A DNA stretch of 64,000 bases from contig NZ_JAZIFX010000001.1 of NCBI RefSeq assembly GCF_036634175.1, positions 4,588,001 to 4,652,000 of the forward strand, written 5' to 3'. A program made the position numbers and the translations under genes. Under the pieces are notes generated by a model that was given only the letters and a program-made list of their open reading frames with translations, had not been told where the DNA came from and ran no database searches. This document shows positions 25,016-34,142 of this stretch, piece after piece. The DNA is from Streptomyces sp. P9-A2 (GTDB lineage: Bacteria; Actinomycetota; Actinomycetes; Streptomycetales; Streptomycetaceae). Within the stretch, counting starts at the first letter, position 1. Every line of letters starts with the position of its first letter.

Positions 25016-26356
25016 CTACTGGGACACCGTGCGGATGAGCTTCTTGTTGACGAACTCCTCGGTGCCCGGGCGGCCGAGCTCGCGGCCGAAGCCGGAGCGC
25101 TTGATGCCGCCGAAGGGGAGTTCCGCGCCCTCGGCGCCGACGCCGTTGACGAAGACCATGCCGGCCTCGATGCGGTCGGCGACGCGTTCGGCCTGGGCGG
25201 GGTCCGTGGTGAAGAGGTAGGAGCCGAGACCGTACGGGGTGTCGTTGGCGATGCGCAGGGCGTCGTTCTCGTCGGTGGCCGGGAAGACCATGGCGACCGG
25301 GCCGAAGAGCTCCTGGCGGGCGGCCGCGTGGTCGGTGGTGAGGCCCGTGAGGACGCCGGCCGGGAAGTACGCGCCGTGGCGCTCGCCCTCGGTGTGCAGC
25401 GTGGCGCCCTCGGCGACCGCCGCGTCGACCTGGCGGCCCAGGTTCTCGGCCGCCGCCGCCGAGGAGAGGGGGGCGCCGGTGGCGCCGGCCAGCAGGCGGG
25501 CGGTGAACTTCTCCACGAACGCGTCGTAGAGGTCCTGGACGACGATGAACCGCTTGGCCGCGTTGCACGCCTGACCGGTGTTGTCGAGGCGCGCGGCGAC
25601 GGCGGAGTCGACGACCGGGTCCAGGTCGTCCGTGGACAGCACGATGAACGGGTCGGAGCCGCCCAGTTCCAGCACGACCTTCTTCAGGTGGCGCCCGGCG
25701 ATCTCCGCGACGGCCGATCCGGCCCGCTCCGAGCCGGTGAGCGAGACGCCCTGCACGCGCGGGTCGGCGATCACGTCGGCGATCTGCTCGTTGGTCGCGT
25801 AGACGTTGACGTACGCGCCCTCCGGGAAGCCCGCCTTCGTGAACAGCCGCTCCAGCAGGGCCGCCGTGGCCGGGCACTGCGGGGCGTGCTTGAGCACGAT
25901 GGTGTTGCCGATGGCGAGGTTCGGGGCGGCGAACCGGGCCACCTGGTACGCCGGGAAGTTCCACGGCATGATGCCCAGCAGGACGCCCAGCGGGCCGCGC
26001 CGGACGACGGCGGTGCCGGGGCCGGAGGTGACGTCGAGCGGTTCGTCGGCGAGGAACTCCTCGGCGTGGTCGGCGTAGTAGTGGTAGATGTCGACGCAGA
26101 AGCCGACCTCGCCCTCGGCCTCCGCGAGCGGCTTGCCCATCTCGCGCACGATGCTCGCCGCCAGCTCCTCGCTGTGCTCCTGGTGCAGGTCGCCGATCCT
26201 GCGCAGCAGCGCCGCGCGCTCGGCCACGGTGCTCCCGCGGCCCCACGTGGTGGCCGCGTGGGCGGCGGCGGTCAGCGCCGCCTCGACCTCGGCGTCACTG
26301 GCGGTCGGGTAGAGCTCGGCGACTTCGCCGGTGGTGGGGTCGGTGACGGCGTACAT
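25016..26356 (-). CDS. NAD(P)-dependent aldehyde dehydrogenase, succinate-semialdehyde type
   Basis: 446 residues of standard ALDH. MPWNFPAYQVARFAAPNLAIGN lies in the cofactor domain, VSLTGSERAGSAVAE is the GxTxxG-like loop, general base Glu in VVLELGGSDPFIV, nucleophile Cys in NTGQACNAAKRFIV, EELFGPV-type motif (QELFGPVAMVF) and the C-terminal LPFGGIKRSGFGRELG. The length and the LGGSDPFIVL and GQACNAAKR variants resemble GabD2-like succinate-semialdehyde dehydrogenases. It would oxidise an aldehyde such as succinic semialdehyde to the acid. Start ATG 26356, gggag in front. It stands alone, divergent from hemB. Confidence 0.92.
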   Translation of the reverse strand: MYAVTDPTTGEVAELYPTASDAEVEAALTAAAHAATTWGRGSTVAERAALLRRIGDLHQEHSEELAASIVREMGKPLAEAEGEVGFCVDIYHYYADHAEEFLADEPLDVTSGPGTAVVRRGPLGVLLGIMPWNFPAYQVARFAAPNLAIGNTIVLKHAPQCPATAALLERLFTKAGFPEGAYVNVYATNEQIADVIADPRVQGVSLTGSERAGSAVAEIAGRHLKKVVLELGGSDPFIVLSTDDLDPVVDSAVAARLDNTGQACNAAKRFIVVQDLYDAFVEKFTARLLAGATGAPLSSAAAAENLGRQVDAAVAEGATLHTEGERHGAYFPAGVLTGLTTDHAAARQELFGPVAMVFPATDENDALRIANDTPYGLGSYLFTTDPAQAERVADRIEAGMVFVNGVGAEGAELPFGGIKRSGFGRELGRPGTEEFVNKKLIRTVSQ

Positions 26357-26649
26357 CGGATCTCCCAGGGGTGGTCGGATGCGGTTGAGGTCCTCGAAGG
26401 CGGCCGACGCCTTGTGGAGGCGGCGGGTGGTGCCGGCCGGTCCGGCCGGTCCGACCGGCGAGGTCGGCCCCCTGAGGGAGGCGGGTCGACCACGGGATGC
26501 CGATCTTTCCGGAATGCCGGAACCGTGTGCAGCCGAGGATACGTTTCTCCTGCCCGAGGGGGTTCAGCAGGTTGAACGACTCCGTCGCGTCGGCCGGGCC
26601 GACCGGCCGTCGGTAAAGGCAGCGGGCGGGCGGGCGTAGCGTGGGAGGT

Positions 26650-27645
26650 ATGACGACGTACGGATCATTTCCCGGCACCCGGCCCCGGCGTCTGCGGAGC
26701 ACCCCCGCCATGCGCCGGATGGTGGCCGAGACCCGGCTGCACCCCGCCGACTTCATCCTCCCCGCCTTCGTGCGCGAGGGGGTGGGCGAGCCGGTGCCGA
26801 TCGAGGCGATGCCGGGCGTGGTGCAGCACACCCGGGACACCCTGAAGAAGGCGGCCGCCCAGGCCGTGGCGGCCGGGATCTCCGGGATCATGCTGTTCGG
26901 CGTGCCCGAGGAGTCCAAGAAGGACGCCCTCGGCACCCCCGGCACCGATCCGGACGGCATCCTCCAGCTCGCCCTGCGGGACGTACGGGCCGAAGTCGGG
27001 GACGACCTGCTCGTCATGTCCGACCTGTGCCTCGACGAGACGACGGACCACGGGCACTGCGGAGTCCTGGACGAGAAGGGCCGCGTCGACAACGACGCCA
27101 CCCTCGAGCGGTACGCCGAGATGGCGCAGGTCCAGGCCGACGCGGGCGCCCATGTCGTCGGGCCCAGCGGGATGATGGACGGGCAGATCGGCGTCATCCG
27201 TGACGCCCTCGACCAGATCGGCCGCGAGGACGTCGCGATCCTCGCCTACACCGCCAAGTACGCCTCCGCCTTCTACGGGCCCTTCCGCGAGGCCGTCGGC
27301 TCGTCGCTCAAGGGCGACCGCAAGACGTATCAGCAGGACCCCGCCAACATCCGTGAGTCGATGCGTGAACTGGCGCTCGACCTCGAGGAGGGCGCCGACA
27401 TGGTGATGGTCAAGCCGGCCGGGCCCTACCTCGACATCCTCGCCAAGGTCGCCGACGCCGTGGACGTGCCCGTCGCCGCGTACCAGATCTCCGGCGAGTA
27501 CGCGATGATCGAGGCCGCCGCCGAGAAGGGCTGGATCGACCGGGACCGGGCGGTCCTGGAGTCCCTGACCGGCATCAAGCGGGCCGGCGCGCAGAACATC
27601 CTCACCTACTGGGCCACCGAGTTCGCCCAGAAGCTCGACGCGTAG
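26650..27645 (+). CDS. hemB: delta-aminolevulinic acid dehydratase (porphobilinogen synthase)
   Basis: 331 residues. It condenses two 5-aminolevulinates to porphobilinogen, feeding the hemC/hemD products encoded 13 kb upstream. Visible: [18 protein letters not shown], metal site [19 protein letters not shown], Schiff-base lysines in [18 protein letters not shown] and [13 protein letters not shown], and [15 protein letters not shown]. The metal-site segment has fewer cysteines than Zn-only enzymes, suggesting Mg dependence. ATG 26650 gives the family N-terminus, but the GGAGG box is only 1 nt away, unusually close. The stop codon lies in a heptanucleotide repeat. Confidence 0.96.
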   Translation: MTTYGSFPGTRPRRLRSTPAMRRMVAETRLHPADFILPAFVREGVGEPVPIEAMPGVVQHTRDTLKKAAAQAVAAGISGIMLFGVPEESKKDALGTPGTDPDGILQLALRDVRAEVGDDLLVMSDLCLDETTDHGHCGVLDEKGRVDNDATLERYAEMAQVQADAGAHVVGPSGMMDGQIGVIRDALDQIGREDVAILAYTAKYASAFYGPFREAVGSSLKGDRKTYQQDPANIRESMRELALDLEEGADMVMVKPAGPYLDILAKVADAVDVPVAAYQISGEYAMIEAAAEKGWIDRDRAVLESLTGIKRAGAQNILTYWATEFAQKLDA

Positions 27646-27702
27646 CGCGTAGCGCGTAGCGCGTAGCGCGTAGCGCGTAGCGCGGAGGGCGTAGCGCGGA
27701 GG
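27640..27702 (+). repeat. nine 7-bp units starting over the hemB stop codon
   Basis: Six perfect GCGTAGC units (27640-27681) followed by GCGGAGG, GCGTAGC, GCGGAGG. The first unit contains the hemB TAG stop. Because 7 is not a multiple of 3, the repeat offers stop codons in all frames downstream of hemB. Confidence 0.9.
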
Positions 27703-27727
27703 GCGCGGGGCGGGCCGGTGGCGCGGG

Positions 27728-28651
27728 TCAGCGTACGGTCGCCTCGAAGCACTCCTCCCGCCGTGTCTGCCCGGCGGGGCGGAAGCAGGCCCGTACGAGA
27801 GTGCCCGGAGTCGTTCTCGTCATCGGGGTGTAGATGTACGCCGTCGCGTCCAGGGCGTCCGTGATCTCGGCGGAGCGGGTCGGGCCGGCCGCGGTCAGCT
27901 CGACGCGGTCGCCCACCCGCGTGCCCCAGATGCGGCCCCAACTCGTCCCGCACGTGGGGCTGTAGCGCACCTGCAGGTGAGCGCCTGAGGCGGTGCGTTG
28001 CTCGATGAGGGTGTCCAGGTCGATCCCGCAGAGCATGTTCAGCGGGTCCCGGCCCTCGCAGGCGCCGCCCTGGCAGCGGGGCGGGGGAGGGCTGGTTCCG
28101 GTCCCGGCCCCGGTCATGGTCGTGGTCGGTCCACGTGTGTCGTCGGGCGTCCGGTCCGGTGGCAGGAAAAGGGCGGTCGCGGTCACGCCGCCGGCGGTCA
28201 CGGCCAGTACGGAAACCATGACGGCGGTGACCCGCCAGGACCGGCGGTGCGCGGTGGCGGTGGTCGTAGGGGGTGCGGGCCGCGGCGGGGCGGGACCCCC
28301 GGGCGCCGGTCCCTCCTCCGGTCTCTCCCCCGGTCCCTCCTCCGGTTCTTTCGCCGGTTCCGGTCCCGGTGTGGTCTCCGGACGCGCCGGGGGCGGGACC
28401 TGGGCGGCCCGGCCGCTGCTTTCCGACTCCGCGAGCTCCCACAGGGCCAGGCAGCGGCCCTCCGGCTCGTCCGCCAGCCGGCACAGCTCCCGCACGGCCT
28501 CCCGGGGTGGCAGTGTCTCGCCCTTGAGGTAGCGGCCCCAGGAGGACTTGCTGAACGAGGTGCGTTCCCCCAGCCCGGTCAGGCTCAGGCCCGCGCGCTC
28601 CTTGAGGCTTCGCAGGGTGGCCGTCAGCCGGGCGCGCTCCGGCGACCTCAT
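27728..28651 (-). CDS. membrane-anchored XRE regulator with DUF2690 ectodomain
   Basis: 307 residues. N-terminal helix-turn-helix (about 5-60: LTATLRSLKERAGLSLTGLG, SFSKSSWGRYLKGETLPPRE), a Pro/Glu-rich linker, one membrane span (about 140-162, VTAVMVSVLAVTAGGVTATA), then an extracytoplasmic DUF2690 domain (about 185-300) with paired cysteines in CQGGACEGRDPLNMLCGI, VRYSPTCGTSWGRIWG and the late CF pair. It probably senses an extracellular or wall signal and binds DNA at the membrane. Its ATG overlaps the stop of the next XRE gene by 4 nt. Confidence 0.87.
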   Translation of the reverse strand: MRSPERARLTATLRSLKERAGLSLTGLGERTSFSKSSWGRYLKGETLPPREAVRELCRLADEPEGRCLALWELAESESSGRAAQVPPPARPETTPGPEPAKEPEEGPGERPEEGPAPGGPAPPRPAPPTTTATAHRRSWRVTAVMVSVLAVTAGGVTATALFLPPDRTPDDTRGPTTTMTGAGTGTSPPPPRCQGGACEGRDPLNMLCGIDLDTLIEQRTASGAHLQVRYSPTCGTSWGRIWGTRVGDRVELTAAGPTRSAEITDALDATAYIYTPMTRTTPGTLVRACFRPAGQTRREECFEATVR

Positions 28652-29535
28652 CCTCGCAAGGCCCCCCAGGTGTGCGGGCCGACGATGCCGTCCACCACCA
28701 AGTCCGCTTCCACCTGCAGGCGTTTGACGGCCCGCTCGGTCATCGGGCCGAAGATGCCGTCGATGTCACCCGGCGAGTAGCCGGCCCGGCTGAGCAGGCA
28801 CTGCACCTCGGCGACCTCCGGTCCGGCGTAGCCGTTCGCGACGATGGCGTCCCGCGTGGTGCTCTGCCCCGCGTACCAGAGGCCGTCGATCCGCTCCACC
28901 CGGCAGGTGTAGGCCGGCAGGGACGGCGGCGGTGACACCGCCACCGGTGCGGCCGACGACGTGGGCGGCGCGGCGGTGCCGCGAGCATCCTCCGTGCCCA
29001 CTCTGCCGGCCAGCACCACCACCGCCGACGCGGTCAGCGCGACGGCGACCACCCCGGCGGCGACCGCTACGTGGAAGGCCCACCCGCGTGCCGGCTCGGC
29101 CCCGGGGCCGGCGGGCCCGGGGTCGGCGGGCCCGATCGGATCGATGAGTCCGACGGATTCCGCCCTGCTGGGTTCCGCCGCCGATTCCGGAGCCCGATCC
29201 TGATCCCCGGGCGGAGCCCCGGCCTGAACGGCAACCGCGATCGGACCCGCGGGCGCCGTCGCCGTGCGGCCGCTCCATGCCTCCGCCGCGACCTCCCACA
29301 CAGCCAGCAGCCGGGTCGGGTCCTCGCCGGTGACCGACGCCAGCGCCTCGACCGCGTTCCGGGGCGGCAGCGACCTGCCACCGAGGTAGCGCTCCCACGA
29401 CGACGTGCTGTACCCGGTCTTCGCCGCGAGCTGACGCAGGCTCAGCCCGCTGTGGTCCTTCAGCCGCCGTAATCGCACCACCAAGTTCCGGACACTCGGG
29501 TCGAGTTCCGCGGGCAGGCCTTTCCAGCGCGACAT
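28648..29535 (-). CDS. membrane-anchored XRE regulator with peptidoglycan-binding ectodomain
   Basis: 295 residues. Helix-turn-helix at about 15-75 (VVRLRRLKDHSGLSLRQLAA, STSSWERYLGGRSLPPRN), linker, membrane span (about 150-175, VAVAAGVVAVALTASAVVVL), then an extracytoplasmic part ending in a PG_binding_1 domain (about 225-292: VAEVQCLLSRAGYSPGDIDG, IFGPMTERAVKRLQ, GIVGPHTWGAL). The HTH resembles that of the overlapping downstream gene, so the pair are paralogues with different ectodomains. Start ATG 29535 with GGGGAAG. It is divergent from a secreted protein with the same type of wall-binding domain. Confidence 0.88.
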   Translation of the reverse strand: MSRWKGLPAELDPSVRNLVVRLRRLKDHSGLSLRQLAAKTGYSTSSWERYLGGRSLPPRNAVEALASVTGEDPTRLLAVWEVAAEAWSGRTATAPAGPIAVAVQAGAPPGDQDRAPESAAEPSRAESVGLIDPIGPADPGPAGPGAEPARGWAFHVAVAAGVVAVALTASAVVVLAGRVGTEDARGTAAPPTSSAAPVAVSPPPSLPAYTCRVERIDGLWYAGQSTTRDAIVANGYAGPEVAEVQCLLSRAGYSPGDIDGIFGPMTERAVKRLQVEADLVVDGIVGPHTWGALRG

Positions 29536-29822
29536 GCTTCCCCACTCGCGTATGTGGTTCCGGTCCTCCGTCGGATTGTGCAACAGCATCCCCAGTGTGC
29601 CCGGTGATGCGGTTCCCGCACCCACACCGATTCGGCCATCGCCCGTCCCGTTCCGTCCCGCGACACCGTCCCGGCGGGACGCGTCCCTGCAGGTCGCCGG
29701 GCGGGGCATCCCATGCCGACGTCACTTCTGCGGCAATCATGGCCGGGCCCGGCACCGACCCGGCAGTCTTCGTGTCGAGCCGGCCGCCCCGGTCGGTACC
29801 GCCCATTCCAAGGGGGAAACGA

Positions 29823-30284
29823 ATGCGAGCCATGACCAAGGCGCTCGTCAGTGTCACCACGGCCGTCGGAATCGCCGCCGGCGGCCTGGCCACCGCGAGC
29901 ACCAGCTTCGCCGCACCCGCGCAGGACACCAGGACCGTCGCGTCCGCCGAGGCCGTGGCTCCGCTCGCGGTGGTCAACCTGGGTCTGAACACCACCCAGG
30001 CCAAGGGAGTCCAGCGCTGGCTGCGGGCGAACTGGAGCTACACCGACTCGATAGACGGCGAGCTCGGCCCCAACAGCTGGAAGGCCTTCCAGCGCCACCT
30101 CAAGGCGCACCACGGCTACACCGGCGCCATCGACGGATCCGTCGGCAGCGGGACGGTCTCGGCGCTGCAGCGCTTCCTGAAGAACAACGGCTGGGGCTAC
30201 ACCGGCGCGATCGACGGAATCGCCGGTTCGGGCACCCAGGCGGCCTTCAAGACCTTCGCCAACTGGGCGGTGAGCAACTACTAG
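29823..30284 (+). CDS. secreted peptidoglycan-binding-domain protein
   Basis: 153 residues. Signal peptide (ALVSVTTAVGIAAGGLATA, cleavage near SFA-AP), then two PG_binding-like repeats: VQRWLRANWSYTDSIDGELG...AFQRHLKAHHGYTGAIDGSVG and ALQRFLKNNGWGYTGAIDGI. There is no catalytic domain, so it is probably a wall-attached binding or signalling protein. The divergent gene is a membrane XRE regulator carrying the same kind of domain, which suggests a regulator-target relation (inference). Start ATG 29823 (RBS AGGGGG); ATG 29832 is an alternative. Confidence 0.85.
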   Translation: MRAMTKALVSVTTAVGIAAGGLATASTSFAAPAQDTRTVASAEAVAPLAVVNLGLNTTQAKGVQRWLRANWSYTDSIDGELGPNSWKAFQRHLKAHHGYTGAIDGSVGSGTVSALQRFLKNNGWGYTGAIDGIAGSGTQAAFKTFANWAVSNY

Positions 30285-30309
30285 GGCGCACACGCCCGGA
30301 CACGGCGAG

Positions 30310-30347
30310 GCGGCCCGCCCTCCCATCGGGGGAGGGGGCGGGCCGCG
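30310..30347. terminator. terminator between the wall-binding gene and argS (convergent)
   Basis: Stem of GCGGCCCGCCC against GGGCGGGCCGC with a G-rich loop; serves both converging genes. Confidence 0.7.
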
Positions 30348-30378
30348 TTCGTGCGTGTGCCGAAGGAAACGAGGGCGC

Positions 30379-32154
30379 TCAGAGCCGCTCGGGCGTCCTG
30401 ATGCCCAGCAGCGCCATGCCCCGGTGCAGCGTGCGGGCCGTGACGTCGCACAGGAACAGGCGGTTGGCCACCTGGTCCGGCGACTCGGCCTTCAGCACCG
30501 GGCACTTGTCGTAGAACGACGTGTACAGGGAAGCGAGTTGGTACAGGTACGCGGCCAGCTTGTGCGGGGCGTACTCGCGCGCCGAGTCCGCCACCGTCTC
30601 CGCGAACGCGTCCACGTGCAGGCCCAGTGCCCGCTCGGCCTCGTGCAGGGCCAGCTCCGGGTGCGCGGACGGGCGCACGCCCTCGGGAGCCTTGCGCAGG
30701 ATCGACCGGATACGGGCGTAGGCGTACTGGAGGTACACCGACGTGTCGCCGTTCAGCGAGACCATCTGGTCGAGGTCGAACTTGTAGTCCCGGTTCGCCG
30801 ATGTCGACAGGTCCGCGTACTTCACCGCGCCGACGCCCACCTGGGTGCCCCGCTCGGCGATCTCCTCCTCGGACAGGTCCTGCGCCTTCTCCCGGACCAC
30901 CGCGGAGGCACGGTCGATCGCCTCGTCCAGCAGGTCCACCAGCTTTACCGTCTCGCCCTCACGGGTCTTGAACGGCTTGCCGTCCTTGCCGAGGACCGTG
31001 CCGAACGCGAGCTGGACCGCCTTCACGTCGTCACCGAGCCAGCCGGCCCGGCGCGCGGTCTCGAAGACCATCTTGAAGTGCAGCGCCTGCCGGGCGTCCA
31101 CCACGTACAGCAGGGTGTCCGCCTTCAGGTGGAAGACACGGTCCCGGATCGCGGACAGGTCGGTCGCCGCGTAGCCGTAGCCGCCGTCCGACTTCTGGAC
31201 GATCAGCGGGACCTGCTTGCCGTCCGGGCCCAGGACGTCCTCGAAGAACACGCACAGCGCGCCCTCGGAGCGGACCGCGACACCCGACTCCTCCAGCAGG
31301 CGGCAGGTCTCGGCGAGCATGTCGTTGTAGCCGGACTCGCCGACGATGTCCGCGTCCTGGATCTCCATGTCCAGCTTCTCGAAGACGGAGAAGAAGTAGA
31401 TCTTCGACTCGTCGACGAACTTCTGCCAGATGGAGAGCGTGTGCGCATCGCCCGCCTGGAGGTCGACCACCCGGCGCCGGGAACGCGTCTTGAACTTCTC
31501 GTCGGAGTCGAACAGCTTGCGCGCGGTCTTGTAGAGGCGGTCCAGGTTCGACATCGCCTCCTCGCCGGAGATCGCGCCGTCCTCGGAGGACTTGTGGTCC
31601 AACTCGTGCGGGTGCTCGTCCAGATACTGGATGAGCATGCCGAACTGGGTCCCCCAGTCGCCGATGTGGTGGCGGCGCACCACGTTCTCCCCGGTGAACT
31701 CCAGGAGCTGTACCACCGAGTCGCCGATCACGGCGGACCGCAGGTGGCCGACGTGCATCTCCTTCGCGACGTTCGGCTGGGCGTAGTCGATCACCGTGGT
31801 GCCGGGGTTCGCGGTCACCGGCACGCCGAGGCGCTCGGGGTCCGCGTACCGCGCGGCGAGGTTCGCGGTGATCGCCCGGTCGGCGATCGTGATGTTGAGG
31901 AAGCCGGGGCCGGAGACCTCGACGTCCTTGATCAGCTCGTCACCGGTGACGATGTGCGAGACGACCTCGACGGCCAGCTCCCGCGGGTTCGCCTTCGCCT
32001 TCTTGGCCAGCGCCAGGATGCCGTTGGCCTGGTAGTCCGCCCGGTCGCTGCGTCGCAGCAGCGGGTCCGCGCCGGCGGCCTCGGGCCGGGTGGCCGAGAG
32101 CGCGGACGCGAGATGCTGCTGGACGGAGTCGCTGAGGGACGTGACCGAGGCCAT
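30379..32154 (-). CDS. argS: arginyl-tRNA synthetase
   Basis: 591 residues, class I. N-terminal additional domain recognising the tRNA D-loop (about 1-110), then the HIGH box as [32 protein letters not shown], the catalytic-domain stretch [17 protein letters not shown] with [19 protein letters not shown], and the C-terminal anticodon-binding helical domain with [16 protein letters not shown] and [12 protein letters not shown] at the end. No canonical KMSKS is present, as is common in ArgRS. Start ATG 32154. It is divergent from lysS, as in other Streptomyces. Confidence 0.97.
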   Translation of the reverse strand: MASVTSLSDSVQQHLASALSATRPEAAGADPLLRRSDRADYQANGILALAKKAKANPRELAVEVVSHIVTGDELIKDVEVSGPGFLNITIADRAITANLAARYADPERLGVPVTANPGTTVIDYAQPNVAKEMHVGHLRSAVIGDSVVQLLEFTGENVVRRHHIGDWGTQFGMLIQYLDEHPHELDHKSSEDGAISGEEAMSNLDRLYKTARKLFDSDEKFKTRSRRRVVDLQAGDAHTLSIWQKFVDESKIYFFSVFEKLDMEIQDADIVGESGYNDMLAETCRLLEESGVAVRSEGALCVFFEDVLGPDGKQVPLIVQKSDGGYGYAATDLSAIRDRVFHLKADTLLYVVDARQALHFKMVFETARRAGWLGDDVKAVQLAFGTVLGKDGKPFKTREGETVKLVDLLDEAIDRASAVVREKAQDLSEEEIAERGTQVGVGAVKYADLSTSANRDYKFDLDQMVSLNGDTSVYLQYAYARIRSILRKAPEGVRPSAHPELALHEAERALGLHVDAFAETVADSAREYAPHKLAAYLYQLASLYTSFYDKCPVLKAESPDQVANRLFLCDVTARTLHRGMALLGIRTPERL

Positions 32155-32349
32155 GGGGTGGCTGCCGTTCTGCTCGGGTTGTGGAGCTGTTGACTGCTGC
32201 AGGAGGGCTACTGCAGGTGACTACTGTTGAACCCGAGTATCCCACGCGCGGAAAAGCGGTTTTCGCGGATGCGGTCCGGGCTGGGAGAATGAAGGGGTCA
32301 GCCGTGCGACCGTACGGGCTGCCCGAGCAGAAAGAAGGACGTGCCGATC

Positions 32350-34083
32350 GTGGCTCAGAGCACCGAGACCACCGACTGGGTCTCCCGTTTCGCGGACGAG
32401 GTCATCGCCGAGTCGGAGCAGCGTGCCCCGGGCAAACCGGTCGTCGTCGCGTCCGGACTGTCCCCCTCGGGCCCGATCCACCTGGGCAACCTCCGCGAGG
32501 TCATGACCCCGCACCTGGTCGCCGACGAGATCCGCCGCCGCGGCCACCGGGTCCGCCACCTGATCTCCTGGGACGACTACGACCGGTACCGCAAGGTCCC
32601 GGCCGGGGTCGAGGGTGTCGACGAGACGTGGTCCGAGCACATCGGCAAGCCGCTCACCTCGGTCCCCGCCCCCAAGGGCTCCCCGTACCCGAACTGGGCC
32701 GAGCACTTCAAGGCCGCCATGGTCGAGTCGCTCGCCGAGCTGGGCGTGGAGTTCGACGGGATCAGCCAGACGGAGCAGTACACCACCGGTGTCTACCGCG
32801 AGCAGATCCTGCACGCCATGAAGCACCGCGGCGACATCGACGCGATCCTCGAGCAGTACCGCACCAAGAAGGCCCCGGCGAAGAAGCAGCAGCAGAAGGC
32901 GGTCGACGAGGCCGAGCTGGAGGCTGCGGAGGGCTCCGGCGCCGCCGCCGAGGACGACGGCAGCACCGGCTCCGCCGGCTACTTCCCGTACAAGCCCTAC
33001 TGCGGCAACTGCGAGAAGGACCTCACCACCGTCACCTCCTACGACGACGACAGCACCGAGCTGACCTACTCCTGCACCGCCTGCGGCTTCGCCGAGACGG
33101 TCCGGCTCAGCGAGTTCAACCGCGGCAAGCTGGTCTGGAAGGTCGACTGGCCGATGCGCTGGGCCTACGAGGGCGTGATCTTCGAGCCGAGCGGCGTCGA
33201 CCACTCCTCGCCCGGCTCGTCGTTCCAGGTCGGCGGGCAGATCGTCGGCATCTTCGGCGGCAAGCAGCCGATCGGCCCGATGTACGCCTTCGTCGGCATC
33301 AGCGGCATGGCCAAGATGTCGTCCTCACGCGGCGGCGTGCCCACGCCCGCCGACGCCCTGAAGATCATGGAACCCCAGCTGCTGCGCTGGCTGTACGCGC
33401 GGCGCCGGCCCAACCAGTCCTTCAAGGTCGCCTTCGACCAGGAGATCCAGCGCCTCTACGACGAGTGGGACCGGCTCGACGCCAAGGTCGCCGAGGGTTC
33501 CGCGCTGCCCGGCGACATCGCCGCGTACTCCCGCGCGGTGGGCACGGCGGGCGGCGCCCTGCCCAGGACGCCCCGGCCGCTGCCGTACCGCACCCTCGCC
33601 TCCGTCGCCGACATCACCGGCGGGCACGCGGACCAGGCGCTGCGCATCCTGAGCGACCTGGACCCGTCGAACCCGCTGGGCTCCCTGGACGAGGCGCGGC
33701 CGCGGTACGACAAGGCCGAGGCGTGGATCTCCCTCCACGTCCCGGCCGACCAGCGCACCATCGTGCGTACGGAGCCGGACGAGGAACTGCTGAAGTCCCT
33801 CGACGAGCAGGGCCGCCGGTCGCTGCGGCTGCTGATCGACGGGCTGGCCGACCACTGGTCCCTGGACGGGCTGACCCACCACGTGTACGGCGTTCCCAAG
33901 GTCCAGGCCGGCTTCCCCGCCGACGCCACGCCGAAGGAACTGCCGGCGGAGATCAAGACCGCGCAGCGGTCGTTCTTCGCGCTGCTGTACCACCTGCTCG
34001 TCGGTCGCGACACCGGCCCGCGCCTGCCCACCCTGCTGCTCGCGGTGGGCCAGGAGCGGGTCCGGAGGCTGCTCGGTCACTGA
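32350..34083 (+). CDS. lysS: lysyl-tRNA synthetase, class I (archaeal type)
   Basis: 577 residues. Class I LysRS: HIGH box in PSGPIHLGNLREVMTPHL, SWDDYDRYRKVP, KMSKS box as ISGMAKMSSSRGG. A zinc-ribbon insertion has two CxxC pairs (YCGNCEK and YSCTACGF), here after an Ala/Glu/Lys-rich loop (KKAPAKKQQQKAVDEAELEA). Charges tRNA(Lys). Streptomyces carries this class I enzyme beside argS, often in addition to a class II enzyme elsewhere. GTG 32350 lies 10 nt after AAGGA; GTG 32341 would be 1 nt from it. A strong terminator follows. Confidence 0.96.
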   Translation: MAQSTETTDWVSRFADEVIAESEQRAPGKPVVVASGLSPSGPIHLGNLREVMTPHLVADEIRRRGHRVRHLISWDDYDRYRKVPAGVEGVDETWSEHIGKPLTSVPAPKGSPYPNWAEHFKAAMVESLAELGVEFDGISQTEQYTTGVYREQILHAMKHRGDIDAILEQYRTKKAPAKKQQQKAVDEAELEAAEGSGAAAEDDGSTGSAGYFPYKPYCGNCEKDLTTVTSYDDDSTELTYSCTACGFAETVRLSEFNRGKLVWKVDWPMRWAYEGVIFEPSGVDHSSPGSSFQVGGQIVGIFGGKQPIGPMYAFVGISGMAKMSSSRGGVPTPADALKIMEPQLLRWLYARRRPNQSFKVAFDQEIQRLYDEWDRLDAKVAEGSALPGDIAAYSRAVGTAGGALPRTPRPLPYRTLASVADITGGHADQALRILSDLDPSNPLGSLDEARPRYDKAEAWISLHVPADQRTIVRTEPDEELLKSLDEQGRRSLRLLIDGLADHWSLDGLTHHVYGVPKVQAGFPADATPKELPAEIKTAQRSFFALLYHLLVGRDTGPRLPTLLLAVGQERVRRLLGH

Positions 34084-34105
34084 CCGGCGTATCGACGCAC
34101 ACGAC

Positions 34106-34142
34106 GATGGGGGCGCCCGGTGTTTCACCGGGCGCCCCCATC
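34106..34142 (+). terminator. lysS terminator
   Basis: Perfect 17-bp arms 34106-34122 and 34126-34142 with loop TTT, 22 nt after the stop. The accessory region starts immediately after it. Confidence 0.9.
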
